64,000 nt of DNA from JBBRHQ01 sp963781345 (GTDB lineage Bacteria > Actinomycetota > Thermoleophilia > Solirubrobacterales > 70-9), in assembly GCA_963781345.1 (NCBI GenBank), contig CAWAFQ010000005.1, positions 248,001-312,000 on the forward strand. The letters run 5' to 3'. Below, piece by piece: positions 41,678 through 52,798 of this stretch; the first letter of the stretch is position 1, and every line of letters starts with the position of its first letter. Below the pieces are notes generated by a model. That model was not told the origin of the DNA. It saw only the letters and a list, made by a program, of their open reading frames with translations, and ran no database searches. The position numbers and the translations under genes are program-made.

Positions 41678-41863
41678 TCACCAGCTCGACTTCGTCATTC
41701 CGGGGATGTAGCCCTCATGCGCGGCGTTGCGCAGGCAGATCCGGCAGAGGCCGAACTTGCGGTAGTAGGCGCGCGGGCGCCCGCAACGGCGGCAGCGATG
41801 GTAGCCCCGCGTCTTGTACTTGGGCGTGCGCCGCTGCCGGACCTTCTGGGAAGTCTTTGCCAT
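41678..41863 (-). CDS. rpsN: 30S ribosomal protein S14, zinc type
   Basis: The 61-residue S14 has the zinc ribbon CRRCGRPRAYYRKFGLCRIC (Cys-x2-Cys-x12-Cys-x2-Cys) and ends AAHEGYIPGMTKSSW. This short zinc-bearing form is the usual spc-cluster S14 of Gram-positive bacteria. The start ATG is 49 nt from the rplE stop. Confidence 0.98.
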   Translation of the reverse strand: MAKTSQKVRQRRTPKYKTRGYHRCRRCGRPRAYYRKFGLCRICLRNAAHEGYIPGMTKSSW

Positions 41864-41912
41864 TAGACGGATTCCACCCGCGTGCTCTGCTCTCGCTCAC
41901 TCGAACTCATGT

Positions 41913-42737
41913 TCACTGGCCCTCTTTCTCGTTCGCTCCCGCGTCCGCCGCGGGCGGGTTTTCGCTGCTTCCCTCGCCCGCCTCCTCCTCGCCTTCGGCG
42001 CCCTCCTCGGGCTCCTCGGGCTTGGCGTAGGCGTCGGGGTTCTCTTCCTTGAGCTGCTCGAGCGCCGCCTGCTCGGCCTCGGCCCGCATCCGGGCCTCCT
42101 CCTTGCGGCGCTCCTCTTCCTCGTCGACCTCGTCCTCGACGGCACCCGGACGGCCCTCCTGGGCGTAGGGCATCCCGAGCGCGAGAAGCAACTCGAATGC
42201 CTCCTCGTCGGTCGCGGCGCTCGTCGTGATCGTGATGTCGAGTCCACGCGTCTCATCGATCGAGTCGTAATCGATCTCGGGGAAGATCAGCTGCTCGCGG
42301 ACGCCCATCGAGTAGTTGCCGCGGCCGTCGAAGGAGCGCGGGTTGAGGCCGCGGAAATCGCGGATGCGGGGGATCGCGATCGAGCAGAGGCGGTCGAGGA
42401 ACTCCCACATCCGAGCCCGGCGCAGGGTCACGGAGATGCCGACCGGCATCCCCTCGCGAACCTTGAAGGAGGCGATCGACTTGCGCGCCCGGCGGATGTT
42501 CGGGTGCTGGCCCGCGATCGTCGCCAGCTGCTCGGTAGCGGCCTCGAAGATCTTCGAGTCCTGCTTGCCCTCGCCGAGTCCCATGTTGAGGGTGATCTTC
42601 TCCAGCCGCGGCGCCTGCATCGGCGTCGTGTAGCCGAACTTGGTGATCAGCTGCGGCAGGATCTCCTCGCGGTAGCGCTCGCGCAGGCGCGGCGGCGGCG
42701 CCGGCTGCTGGGTCTGGGCTGTTGCGGTGGCTTCCAT
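41913..42737 (-). CDS. rplE: 50S ribosomal protein L5 with long acidic C-terminal tail
   Basis: The L5 core (residues about 15-190) shows KFGYTTPMQAPRLEKITLNM, GLGEGKQDSKIFEAATEQL, ARMWEFLDRLCSIAIPRIRD and FRGLNPRSFDGRGNYSMGVR. After the normal end (LLLALGMPYAQEG) comes an extension of about 80 residues, highly charged and probably helical (VEDEVDEEEERRKEEARMRA, EQLKEENPDAYAKPEEPEEG). Total 274 residues against about 180 usually. The start ATG 42737 follows an AGAGAGA site 8 nt after rplX. The tail's role is unknown. Confidence 0.95.
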   Translation of the reverse strand: MEATATAQTQQPAPPPRLRERYREEILPQLITKFGYTTPMQAPRLEKITLNMGLGEGKQDSKIFEAATEQLATIAGQHPNIRRARKSIASFKVREGMPVGISVTLRRARMWEFLDRLCSIAIPRIRDFRGLNPRSFDGRGNYSMGVREQLIFPEIDYDSIDETRGLDITITTSAATDEEAFELLLALGMPYAQEGRPGAVEDEVDEEEERRKEEARMRAEAEQAALEQLKEENPDAYAKPEEPEEGAEGEEEAGEGSSENPPAADAGANEKEGQ

Positions 42738-42744
42738 GTTCTCT

Positions 42745-43086
42745 CTAGTCGATTGCGTTGCCCGTGCGCTTGGCGTAGCGCTCACGCTCGCCGGCGTCGT
42801 TGCGTCGGACGCCGATCCGGGTCGGTTTGTTGTCCTTGGGGTCGAGCAGCATCACGTTGGAGACGTGGATCGGCCCCTCCTTCTCGATGATCCCGCCAAC
42901 CTCCGCGCTCTTCTGGGTGTCTTTGACCGAGGTTGGGCGCTGGTGGCGCTTGATCATGTTGAGGTGCTCGACGTAGACCTTCTCCGCCTGCGGATCGGTG
43001 CGAACGACGCGCCCGGTCTTGCCGGCGTCCTTGCCGCTGATCACGACCACCTGGTCCTCGGTCCGTATCCGCATCGACTTCGCCAT
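42745..43086 (-). CDS. rplX: 50S ribosomal protein L24
   Basis: The 113-residue L24 has the KOW motif VVVISGKDAGKTGRVVRTDP and the segment VYVEHLNMIKRHQRPTSVKD, then GGIIEKEGPIHVSNVMLLDP. The ATG at 43086 overlaps the rplN stop (TGATG), so translation is coupled. Confidence 0.97.
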   Translation of the reverse strand: MAKSMRIRTEDQVVVISGKDAGKTGRVVRTDPQAEKVYVEHLNMIKRHQRPTSVKDTQKSAEVGGIIEKEGPIHVSNVMLLDPKDNKPTRIGVRRNDAGERERYAKRTGNAID

Positions 43087-43454
43087 CACAGGACCTCCGG
43101 GGCGAGCGAGACAATTTTCATGAAGTTGCGGTCGCGCAGCTCCCGGGCGACCGGGCCGAAGATGCGAGTTCCACGGGGGTTGTTCTGGGGGTCGATCAGG
43201 ACCGCCGCGTTCTCGTCGAAGGCGATGTAGGTGCCGTCGGAGCGACCGAACTGCTTGCGGGTGCGCACGACGACGGCCTGGACCACCTCGCCCTTGCGGA
43301 CGCCGCCCTGCGGGCTCGCCTGCTTCACGGTCGCGGTGATCACGTCACCGACCCCCGCGTAGCGGCGGTGCGAGCCGCCCTTGACACGGATGCAGAGGAT
43401 CTCCCGGGCACCCGAGTTGTCGGCGACGCGAAGTCTTGTCTCCTGCTGGATCAC
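43086..43454 (-). CDS. rplN: 50S ribosomal protein L14
   Basis: The 122-residue L14 is of standard length. It begins MIQQETRLRVADNSGAREIL, contains GVRKGEVVQAVVVRTRKQFG and FDENAAVLIDPQNNPRGTRI, and ends LRDRNFMKIVSLAPEVL. It lies 7 nt after rpsQ. Confidence 0.99.
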   Translation of the reverse strand: MIQQETRLRVADNSGAREILCIRVKGGSHRRYAGVGDVITATVKQASPQGGVRKGEVVQAVVVRTRKQFGRSDGTYIAFDENAAVLIDPQNNPRGTRIFGPVARELRDRNFMKIVSLAPEVL

Positions 43455-43461
43455 TTCTCTC

Positions 43462-44094
43462 CTACTTGGCCTTCTCGATGACCTCTACCAGGCGCCAGCG
43501 CTTGGTCCGCGACAGCGGCCGTGTCTCGACGATCCGCACCGTGTCACCCTCGCCGGCCTCATTGCGCTCATCGTGCGCGTGCAGCGTTCGCGAGCGGCGC
43601 ACCACCTTCTCGTAGGTCGGGTGGCGGCGGGCGATGTCGATCCGCACCGTGATCGTCTTGTCGGCCTTGTCGGAGACGACGACGCCCTGGCGCGACTTCG
43701 CGGGGTTGGCGTCCCTCTCGGCCCGGGGAGTGCCTTCGGCCGGCTGGCGCTCCTTGCTGCGCTCCGAGGAGCGATAGCGACGGCGGGCGGCGGCCTCGGT
43801 ACGGCGGGCCTCGAGGCGCGCCGCGGCGCGCTCCTCGGGAGTACGCTGGGGTCCGGGCTCACCGGACTGGCGCGAGCGCTCAAGTCGCGCCCGCTCCTTC
43901 CAGGGAAGATCGGCGTCAGGATCCTCGGGCGTCGGGGACGCCTCTTCCGCGGGTGGCGTGGAGGTGGGCTCCTCGCCCGCAGCTTGCGAGGACGAGGAGT
44001 CCTCCTCCGCGACAGGACCCGCGGCCGAGGCGTCGGCGGCTGCCTCGGCCTGGGGCTCTTCGGTCGTCTCTTCGGTCTTCTCTTCTTCGGTCAT
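43462..44094 (-). CDS. rpsQ: 30S ribosomal protein S17 with 125-residue N-terminal extension
   Basis: The last ~80 residues are S17: RQGVVVSDKADKTITVRIDI, HPTYEKVVRRSRTLHAHDER and GDTVRIVETRPLSRTKRWRL. In front is an unusual extension of about 125 residues. Its first half is acidic and Ser/Pro/Ala-rich (TEEEKTEETTEEPQAEAAAD), its second half strongly basic (ERAAARLEARRTEAAARRRY). The ATG at 44094 lies 1 nt after the rpmC stop, and the whole frame is in good codon use, so the extension seems real. Normal S17 is about 85 residues. The function of the extension is unknown. Confidence 0.93.
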   Translation of the reverse strand: MTEEEKTEETTEEPQAEAAADASAAGPVAEEDSSSSQAAGEEPTSTPPAEEASPTPEDPDADLPWKERARLERSRQSGEPGPQRTPEERAAARLEARRTEAAARRRYRSSERSKERQPAEGTPRAERDANPAKSRQGVVVSDKADKTITVRIDIARRHPTYEKVVRRSRTLHAHDERNEAGEGDTVRIVETRPLSRTKRWRLVEVIEKAK

Positions 44095-44095
44095 C

Positions 44096-44308
44096 TCAGC
44101 GACTCAGTTCCTTTTGCAGGTCAATGCCTCGTTCACGGGCGATCGTCAGGAGGCGGGCCACCTCGCGCCTGGCGTCGCCGATCCCGGCGGTGTTCTCGAG
44201 CTCGCCGGTCGCGTGGCGAAAGCGCAGGTTGAACGCATCCTGCTGCGCGTCGTGGAGCTTCGCGACCAACTCGTCGTCCTTGAGGTTGTGTGCATCGGCG
44301 GCCTTCAT
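44096..44308 (-). CDS. rpmC: 50S ribosomal protein L29
   Basis: The 70-residue helical L29 reads DDELVAKLHDAQQDAFNLRF, RHATGELENTAGIGDARREV and ARLLTIARERGIDLQKEL, matching the family throughout. The ATG at 44308 overlaps the rplP stop (TGATG). Confidence 0.97.
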   Translation of the reverse strand: MKAADAHNLKDDELVAKLHDAQQDAFNLRFRHATGELENTAGIGDARREVARLLTIARERGIDLQKELSR

Positions 44309-44726
44309 CAGTCGAGCGCTCCCTCTCGATGGACGAACTTGGTCTTCACCGGAAGCTTGTGGCCGGCGAGGCGCAGGGCCTCCTTCGCCAGGTCCTCGGG
44401 CACACCGGCGATCTCGAACATCACCCGTCCGGGCTTGACCACGGCAACCCATCCCTCCGGGTTTCCCTTGCCCGAGCCCATCCGCGTCTCCGCGGGCTTC
44501 TTCGTGTAGGGCTTGTCCGGGTAGACGTTGATCCAGACCTTGCCGCCACGCTTGATCTTGCGGGTCATCGCGATGCGGGCGGCCTCGATCTGGCGGTTGG
44601 TGACCCAGCCACGGTCGAGCGACTTCAGCCCGTACTCGCCGAAGGCCACGGTGGTCCCGCCCTTCGAGTTGCCGCGCATGCGGCCGCGCATCTGCTTGCG
44701 GTGCTTGACGCGCTTGGGCATCAGCA

Positions 44727-44727
<1 letters not shown>
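44308..44727 (-). CDS. rplP: 50S ribosomal protein L16
   Basis: The 139-residue L16 starts MLMPKRVKHRKQMRGRMRGN and contains AFGEYGLKSLDRGWVTNRQI, GGKVWINVYPDKPYTKKPAE and GSGKGNPEGWVAVVKPGRVM. It lies near the A-site region of the 50S. The ATG at 44727 overlaps the rpsC stop (TGATG). Confidence 0.98.
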
Positions 44728-45449
<722 letters not shown>

Positions 45450-45456
45450 GCCTGCC

Positions 45457-45870
45457 TCAGTCCTCCGGCGTCAGAGCCACGGAGATGTGGCAGGTGCGCT
45501 TGTTGATGGTCGTTGCCCGGCCAAGTGCTCGCGGCCGGAAGCGGCGCAGCGTCGGGCCTTCGTCAACGGTGATCTCGGCGACACGCATCTCGTCGGAGAT
45601 CAGCTCGAAGTTGTTCTCGGCATTGGAGGCGGCGGAGTCGATCAGCTTCTGGATGTCGCGAGCCGCGTGGCGCGGCGAGAACTGCAGCAGCGCCCTGGCC
45701 TTCTCGATCTGCAGGCCACGAACCTGGTCGGCGACGAGCCGCGCCTTGCGCGGCGCAATGCGGACGTAGCGAGCGCTCGCCCGGACAACCACCGGCGCCA
45801 GCTCCTCCGTCTTGGTGGCAGCCTTCGTCCCTGCGGCGTCGCCTGACTTCTTTCCTCTTCGCTGCGCCAT
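45457..45870 (-). CDS. rplV: 50S ribosomal protein L22
   Basis: The 137-residue L22 has ASARYVRIAPRKARLVADQV, LLQFSPRHAARDIQKLIDSA and the tunnel loop FRPRALGRATTINKRTCHIS. A Lys/Ala-rich N-terminal stretch of about 27 residues precedes the core. It follows rpsS by 1 nt. Confidence 0.97.
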   Translation of the reverse strand: MAQRRGKKSGDAAGTKAATKTEELAPVVVRASARYVRIAPRKARLVADQVRGLQIEKARALLQFSPRHAARDIQKLIDSAASNAENNFELISDEMRVAEITVDEGPTLRRFRPRALGRATTINKRTCHISVALTPED

Positions 45871-45871
45871 C

Positions 45872-46147
45872 TCAGTCGCCCGACTTTCCGGTTCCCGAGT
45901 GCGAGCGGAAGGTCCTGGTGGGCGCGAACTCGCCCAGCTTGTTGCCGACCATCGACTCGGAGATGAAGACGGGGACGTGCTTGCGGCCGTCGTGGACCGC
46001 GATCGTGTGGCCGACCATCTCGGGGAAGATCGTCGAGGTCCGTGACCAGGTCTTGACCATCTGCTTCTGGCCGGACTCGTTCATCGCCCCGATCCGCTTC
46101 ATCAGGCGCTCCTCGGCCCACGGGCCCTTCTTGGTGGATCTACCCAT
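45872..46147 (-). CDS. rpsS: 30S ribosomal protein S19
   Basis: The 91-residue S19 shows MGRSTKKGPWAEERLMKRIG, TWSRTSTIFPEMVGHTIAVH and DGRKHVPVFISESMVGNKLG, and ends THRSH-like TFRSHSGTGKSGD. It lies 6 nt after rplB. The length is normal. Confidence 0.98.
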   Translation of the reverse strand: MGRSTKKGPWAEERLMKRIGAMNESGQKQMVKTWSRTSTIFPEMVGHTIAVHDGRKHVPVFISESMVGNKLGEFAPTRTFRSHSGTGKSGD

Positions 46148-46153
46148 TGCTGA

Positions 46154-46996
46154 TCACCTCTTCTTCTTCCCGCGCCGGCGGCCGCGGACGATGTAGCGGT
46201 CCGACTGCTTGCCCTTCTTGCGGGTTCTGTAGCCGAGCGTCGGCTTGCCCCACGGTGTCACCGGGTGTCCACCCGGGGTGTGGTGGGCCTCGCCGCCGCC
46301 GTGGGGGTGGTCGACCGGGTTCATCGCGACACCGCGGGTCTGCGGGCGCTTGCCCTTGTGGCGGTTGCGCCCCGCCTTGCCGATCTTGATGTTCTGGTGC
46401 TCGGGGTTCGAGAGCGAGCCGACGGTGGCCCGGCACTCGGCGCGGACCATCCGCATCTCCGAGGACGGCAGCCTCAGGGTGACCATGTCGCCCTCCTTGG
46501 CGGCCACCTGGATCGCCGTTCCCGCGGCGCGGCCGAGCTTGCCGCCCTGGCCGGGGATCATCTCGACGTTGTGGACGATCGTGCCGGTCGGCATGTCGCG
46601 CAGCGGCAGCGTGTTGCCGGCCTTGATGTCCGCGCCCGGGCCCGACTGGACCTCCTCGCCGACCGAGATCTGCGCCGGAGCGAGGATGTATGCCTTCTGA
46701 CCGTCGACGTAGTGGATCAGCGCGATGTAGCAGCTGCGGTTGGGGTCGTACTCGATCGTCGCGACCTTGGCCGGCACCCCGTCCTTGAGGCGCTTGAAGT
46801 CGATCTTGCGGTAGCGGCGCTTGGCCCCGCCACCGCGATGGCGGCTGGTGACCCGGCCCTTCGAGTTGCGCCCGCCGCTCTTGCGCAGGCCCTCGGTGAG
46901 CTTGCGCTCAGGCTCGGACGCGGTCACCTGCTCGCGCAGGGGATAGGTCGCGAAGCGGCGCCCTGGGGAGGTTGGATTTGTCTTGCGGTTGGCCAT
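46154..46996 (-). CDS. rplB: 50S ribosomal protein L2
   Basis: The 280-residue L2 begins with KTNPTSPGRRFATYPLREQV and has RVTSRHRGGGAKRRYRKIDF and the peptidyl-transferase-near region GVAMNPVDHPHGGGEAHHTP with the conserved His. The end, GYRTRKKGKQSDRYIVRGRR, is basic. It is 3 nt after rplW in the S10 cluster. Confidence 0.98.
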   Translation of the reverse strand: MANRKTNPTSPGRRFATYPLREQVTASEPERKLTEGLRKSGGRNSKGRVTSRHRGGGAKRRYRKIDFKRLKDGVPAKVATIEYDPNRSCYIALIHYVDGQKAYILAPAQISVGEEVQSGPGADIKAGNTLPLRDMPTGTIVHNVEMIPGQGGKLGRAAGTAIQVAAKEGDMVTLRLPSSEMRMVRAECRATVGSLSNPEHQNIKIGKAGRNRHKGKRPQTRGVAMNPVDHPHGGGEAHHTPGGHPVTPWGKPTLGYRTRKKGKQSDRYIVRGRRRGKKKR

Positions 46997-46999
46997 GGC

Positions 47000-47293
47000 T
47001 CAGTCGGTCGCCGCGCCTTCGAAGAGCTCGATCCGCTCGCCGGGTGCGAGCTGAACGACAGCCTTCTTCCAGGAGCGGGTGCGGCCGCGGTGAACCCCAC
47101 GGCGCTTCGGCTTCGAGCGGACCTTGGCGGTCCGCACCCGCGCCACCTCGACGTCGAAGATCTCTGAGACGGCGTGGGCGATCTGGGTCTTGTGTGCGCG
47201 GTCGTCGACGCGGAAGGTGTATTTGCCCTCGGCGATCAGCGCGTAGCTCTTCTCCGAGATCACGGGGCGGATGACGACGGTGCGCGGATTCAT
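47000..47293 (-). CDS. rplW: 50S ribosomal protein L23
   Basis: The 97-residue L23 starts MNPRTVVIRPVISEKSYALI, with YTFRVDDRAHKTQIAHAVSE and VRTAKVRSKPKRRGVHRGRT. It forms the docking site at the tunnel exit. The ATG overlaps the rplD stop by 4 nt (ATGA). Confidence 0.97.
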   Translation of the reverse strand: MNPRTVVIRPVISEKSYALIAEGKYTFRVDDRAHKTQIAHAVSEIFDVEVARVRTAKVRSKPKRRGVHRGRTRSWKKAVVQLAPGERIELFEGAATD

Positions 47294-47913
47294 GACCTCG
47301 CCCCCGCCCTCGCCTCGAGCACCGCCATCGCCTCCTCGGAGACGACCAGCGAGGCCGCAGCGATGACGTCGACCACGCCGACCGCTCCGACCTCGGCGAC
47401 GCCGACGCGCTCGATGTTTCGAAAGCTCTTGGCGGCGCCGGTCTCCTCGCTGGTGAGGACGACGAGTGTCGGCCGGCGGGCGGCCCACTTCTCCAGGGCC
47501 TGGGAGGCCTGCTTGGTCGAGGGAGTCTCGAAGGCGGCGGCGTCGAGCACGGCGACGCTTCCGCGCTCGGCGTGGACCGAGAGCGCCGAGCGCAGCGCCC
47601 GGCGACGGGCCTTGCGGTTGACCTTGACCGTGTAGTGGCGCGGCTTCGGGCCGAAGGCGACTCCGCCGCCGGTGCGGTGGGGAACGCTGAGCGCTCCGGC
47701 GCGGGCGCGGCCGGTCCCCTTCTGGCGGAAGGCCTTTGCGGTCGTCATCGAAACCTCGCCCCGGGTCAGCGTCGAGGCGGTGCCGCGCCTGCGCGACGCG
47801 AGGTCGGCGCGCGCCGCCTCATCCACCAGCGACTGGTGGAAGGGCTCGTCGAAGACCCCCTTCGGCAGGTCGGCCTTGGTCGTCTTGCCGAGCACGGCCG
47901 CCTTGCTACTCAT
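47290..47913 (-). CDS. rplD: 50S ribosomal protein L4
   Basis: The 207-residue L4 has FNEPFHQSLV-like FDEPFHQSLVDEAARADLAS, the tunnel loop RQKGTGRARAGALSVPHRTG with GGVAFGPKPRHY, and VNRKARRRALRSALSVHAER. The ATG at 47913 overlaps the end of rplC by 8 nt. In E. coli L4 represses this operon; no leader-type target is visible here. Confidence 0.97.
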   Translation of the reverse strand: MSSKAAVLGKTTKADLPKGVFDEPFHQSLVDEAARADLASRRRGTASTLTRGEVSMTTAKAFRQKGTGRARAGALSVPHRTGGGVAFGPKPRHYTVKVNRKARRRALRSALSVHAERGSVAVLDAAAFETPSTKQASQALEKWAARRPTLVVLTSEETGAAKSFRNIERVGVAEVGAVGVVDVIAAASLVVSEEAMAVLEARAGARS

Positions 47914-48568
47914 CGACCCTGACCTCGACGATCGCGTTGCGCGAGCCCGGTACCGAGCCCCGGATCATCAGCAGGTTGCGCTCCGCGTCGATCTCGGCGA
48001 CCTCGAGGCCGCTCTGGGTGACGCGCTGCCCGCCCATCTGTCCCGGCATCTTCATCCCCTTGAAGACGCGGGCGGGCCAGGCGCTGGCGCCGATCGAACC
48101 GGGTGCGCGGACGTTGTGGGAACCGTGGCTGACCGGGCCGCGGCTGAAGTTGTGGCGCTTGATCCCGCCCTGGAAGCCCTTGCCGATCGAGGTCCCCGAG
48201 ACCTTCACCCTCTGGCCCGCCTCGAATGAGGAGACGGTGACCTCCTGGCCGACCTTCGGGCCCTCGGCGTCCTCCGCCTCTGCGTCGCCGCCAGCCTCGG
48301 CGACCCCGATGACCGCGTCGCGGAACTCGATCACGTGGCGCATCGGCGGGGCGCCGGCCTTGGCCAGGTGCCCCAGCTCGGCCTTCGAGAGCTTGCCCTC
48401 CTTGGTCTCGCCGAAGGCGAGCTGGACCGCGTCGTAGCCGTCGCGGTCGGCCCTGCGGATCGCCGTGATCGGGCAGGGGCCGGCCTCGATCACCGTGACC
48501 GGGACGACCTCCCCGTCCTCGCGGAAGATCTGGGTCATGCCGAGCTTCTTGCCGATGATCGCCGCCAT
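47906..48568 (-). CDS. rplC: 50S ribosomal protein L3
   Basis: The 220-residue L3 starts MAAIIGKKLGMTQIFREDGE, has VTVIEAGPCPITAIRRADRD and the central loop GGIKRHNFSRGPVSHGSHNV, and ends PGSRNAIVEVRVDE. An acidic insertion (GEAGGDAEAEDAEG-like EAGGDAEAEDAEGPKVG) lies in the middle. A 65-nt spacer with an inverted repeat separates it from rpsJ, unlike the tight spacing elsewhere. Confidence 0.98.
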   Translation of the reverse strand: MAAIIGKKLGMTQIFREDGEVVPVTVIEAGPCPITAIRRADRDGYDAVQLAFGETKEGKLSKAELGHLAKAGAPPMRHVIEFRDAVIGVAEAGGDAEAEDAEGPKVGQEVTVSSFEAGQRVKVSGTSIGKGFQGGIKRHNFSRGPVSHGSHNVRAPGSIGASAWPARVFKGMKMPGQMGGQRVTQSGLEVAEIDAERNLLMIRGSVPGSRNAIVEVRVDE

Positions 48569-48583
48569 CAGACCCCACTACCG

Positions 48584-48633
48584 CCAATGCTCCGCTCACG
48601 CGAAATGAAATATCGACGTTCGCTCCGCATTGG
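48584..48633. repeat. Inverted repeat in the rpsJ-rplC spacer
   Basis: CCAATGC (48584-48590) and GCATTGG (48627-48633) flank an inner GCGAA/TTCGC pair, giving an interrupted hairpin that starts directly at the rpsJ stop. The AT-rich loop (ATGAAATATCGACG) stands out in this GC-rich cluster. It could be a processing or attenuation site. Confidence 0.55.
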
Positions 48634-48954
48634 CTAAAGCCTGATCTCGATGTCGACTCCGGCCGGCAGCGAGTCGAGGCGCTGCAGGGAGTCGACGGTC
48701 TTCGGGCTCGGCTGGTGGATGTCGATCAGCCGCTTGTGGGTGCGGATCTCGAAGTGCTCGCGCGAGTCCTTGTCCTTAAACGGCGAGCGGATCACGCAGT
48801 AGACGTTCTTCTCGGTCGGCAGCGGCACCGGCCCGGAGACGGTGGCGCCCGTGCGCTCGGCCGTTTCGACGATCTCGCGAGCAGCGCGATCGATCGCGTC
48901 GTGGTCGTACGCCTTCAGTCGAATCCGGATTTTTTGGGCCGCAATGGCTGACAC
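48634..48954 (-). CDS. rpsJ: 30S ribosomal protein S10
   Basis: The 106-residue S10 has QKIRIRLKAYDHDAIDRAAR, GPVPLPTEKNVYCVIRSPFK, the NusE-type face DSREHFEIRTHKRLIDIHQP and the end LDSLPAGVDIEIRL. The start is GTG 48954, the only in-frame start that gives the family length. It is the first gene of the S10 cluster; the tuf gene ends 149 nt upstream. S10 also acts in transcription antitermination with NusB. Confidence 0.97.
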   Translation of the reverse strand: MSAIAAQKIRIRLKAYDHDAIDRAAREIVETAERTGATVSGPVPLPTEKNVYCVIRSPFKDKDSREHFEIRTHKRLIDIHQPSPKTVDSLQRLDSLPAGVDIEIRL

Positions 48955-48993
48955 TTGAAGAGGCTTTCTTTCCTGTGGTCTTTCTCGCGCAAT

Positions 48994-49030
48994 CGGGGCG
49001 CCGCCCCGGTTGGTGGGGCGCCGCCCCGGT
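48994..49030. repeat. Duplicated palindrome between tuf and rpsJ
   Basis: CGGGGCGCCGCCCCGG occurs twice in a row (48994 and, less its first base, 49015), each copy self-complementary. Together with the tuf terminator stems it fills most of the tuf-rpsJ gap. Confidence 0.7.
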
Positions 49031-49055
49031 CGTATGTTCTTTGCAGTTCTCTCCA

Positions 49056-49095
49056 CCGCCCGAGGGCGGCGAAAGGGCGGGCACCGTGCCCGCCC
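49056..49095 (-). terminator. Double GC hairpin after tuf
   Basis: GGGCGGGCA/TGCCCGCCC (49075-49095, 3-nt loop) begins 8 nt beyond the tuf stop, followed by CCGCCC-GA-GGGCGG (49056-49069). No U-tract is present, but the placement directly after the gene supports a terminator or mRNA-stabilising role. Confidence 0.6.
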
Positions 49096-49102
49096 CGGGT
49101 CG

Positions 49103-50287
<1,185 letters not shown>

Positions 50288-50440
50288 CTCTCTCCTTGGG
50301 CCTTTCTTGGTTTCTCGTTCTTTGTGTCTGGTTCAGCTGTTACTGATTGGTTGCCCGGCAGGGGTATTTGTGTTGCCCGCGGGCGAACCTGGGAAATATA
50401 GCTAGTTCAGGGCTGTTCACGCTTGGGCGGTCGGCTGCCC

Positions 50441-52552
<2,112 letters not shown>

Positions 52553-52629
52553 GGTTGGGCGTAGAGTGTCCGTTTGTGGGCGGGGATTAGGAGAGAGATG
52601 GCGTTGTGCTGAGACCCGGTTTTGCGCAC

Positions 52630-52650
52630 AAAAAAGGCCCTGACGGGCCT
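52630..52650 (-). terminator. Intrinsic terminator in front of fusA
   Basis: On the minus strand AGGCCC-GTCA-GGGCCT is followed by a run of five to six T. It is the best classical intrinsic terminator in the window. It points toward fusA and lies 78 nt before its ATG, so it is either a leader attenuator or a barrier against read-through from upstream antisense transcription. A tiny frame coding MDSRST stands just upstream on the same strand. Confidence 0.75.
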
Positions 52651-52798
52651 CGCGCGACCTTTGCTCCGCGAGATCCGGGACAGACGACTATGTCGAGCGG
52701 CTATCCATTGGTCGAAAATACAGCCCCGGCAAGCCCGCAGGGCACGTCGGTTCGTGCCTGGGAATCGTGCCTGAGCGACGGGCGATGATAGCAGAGCG

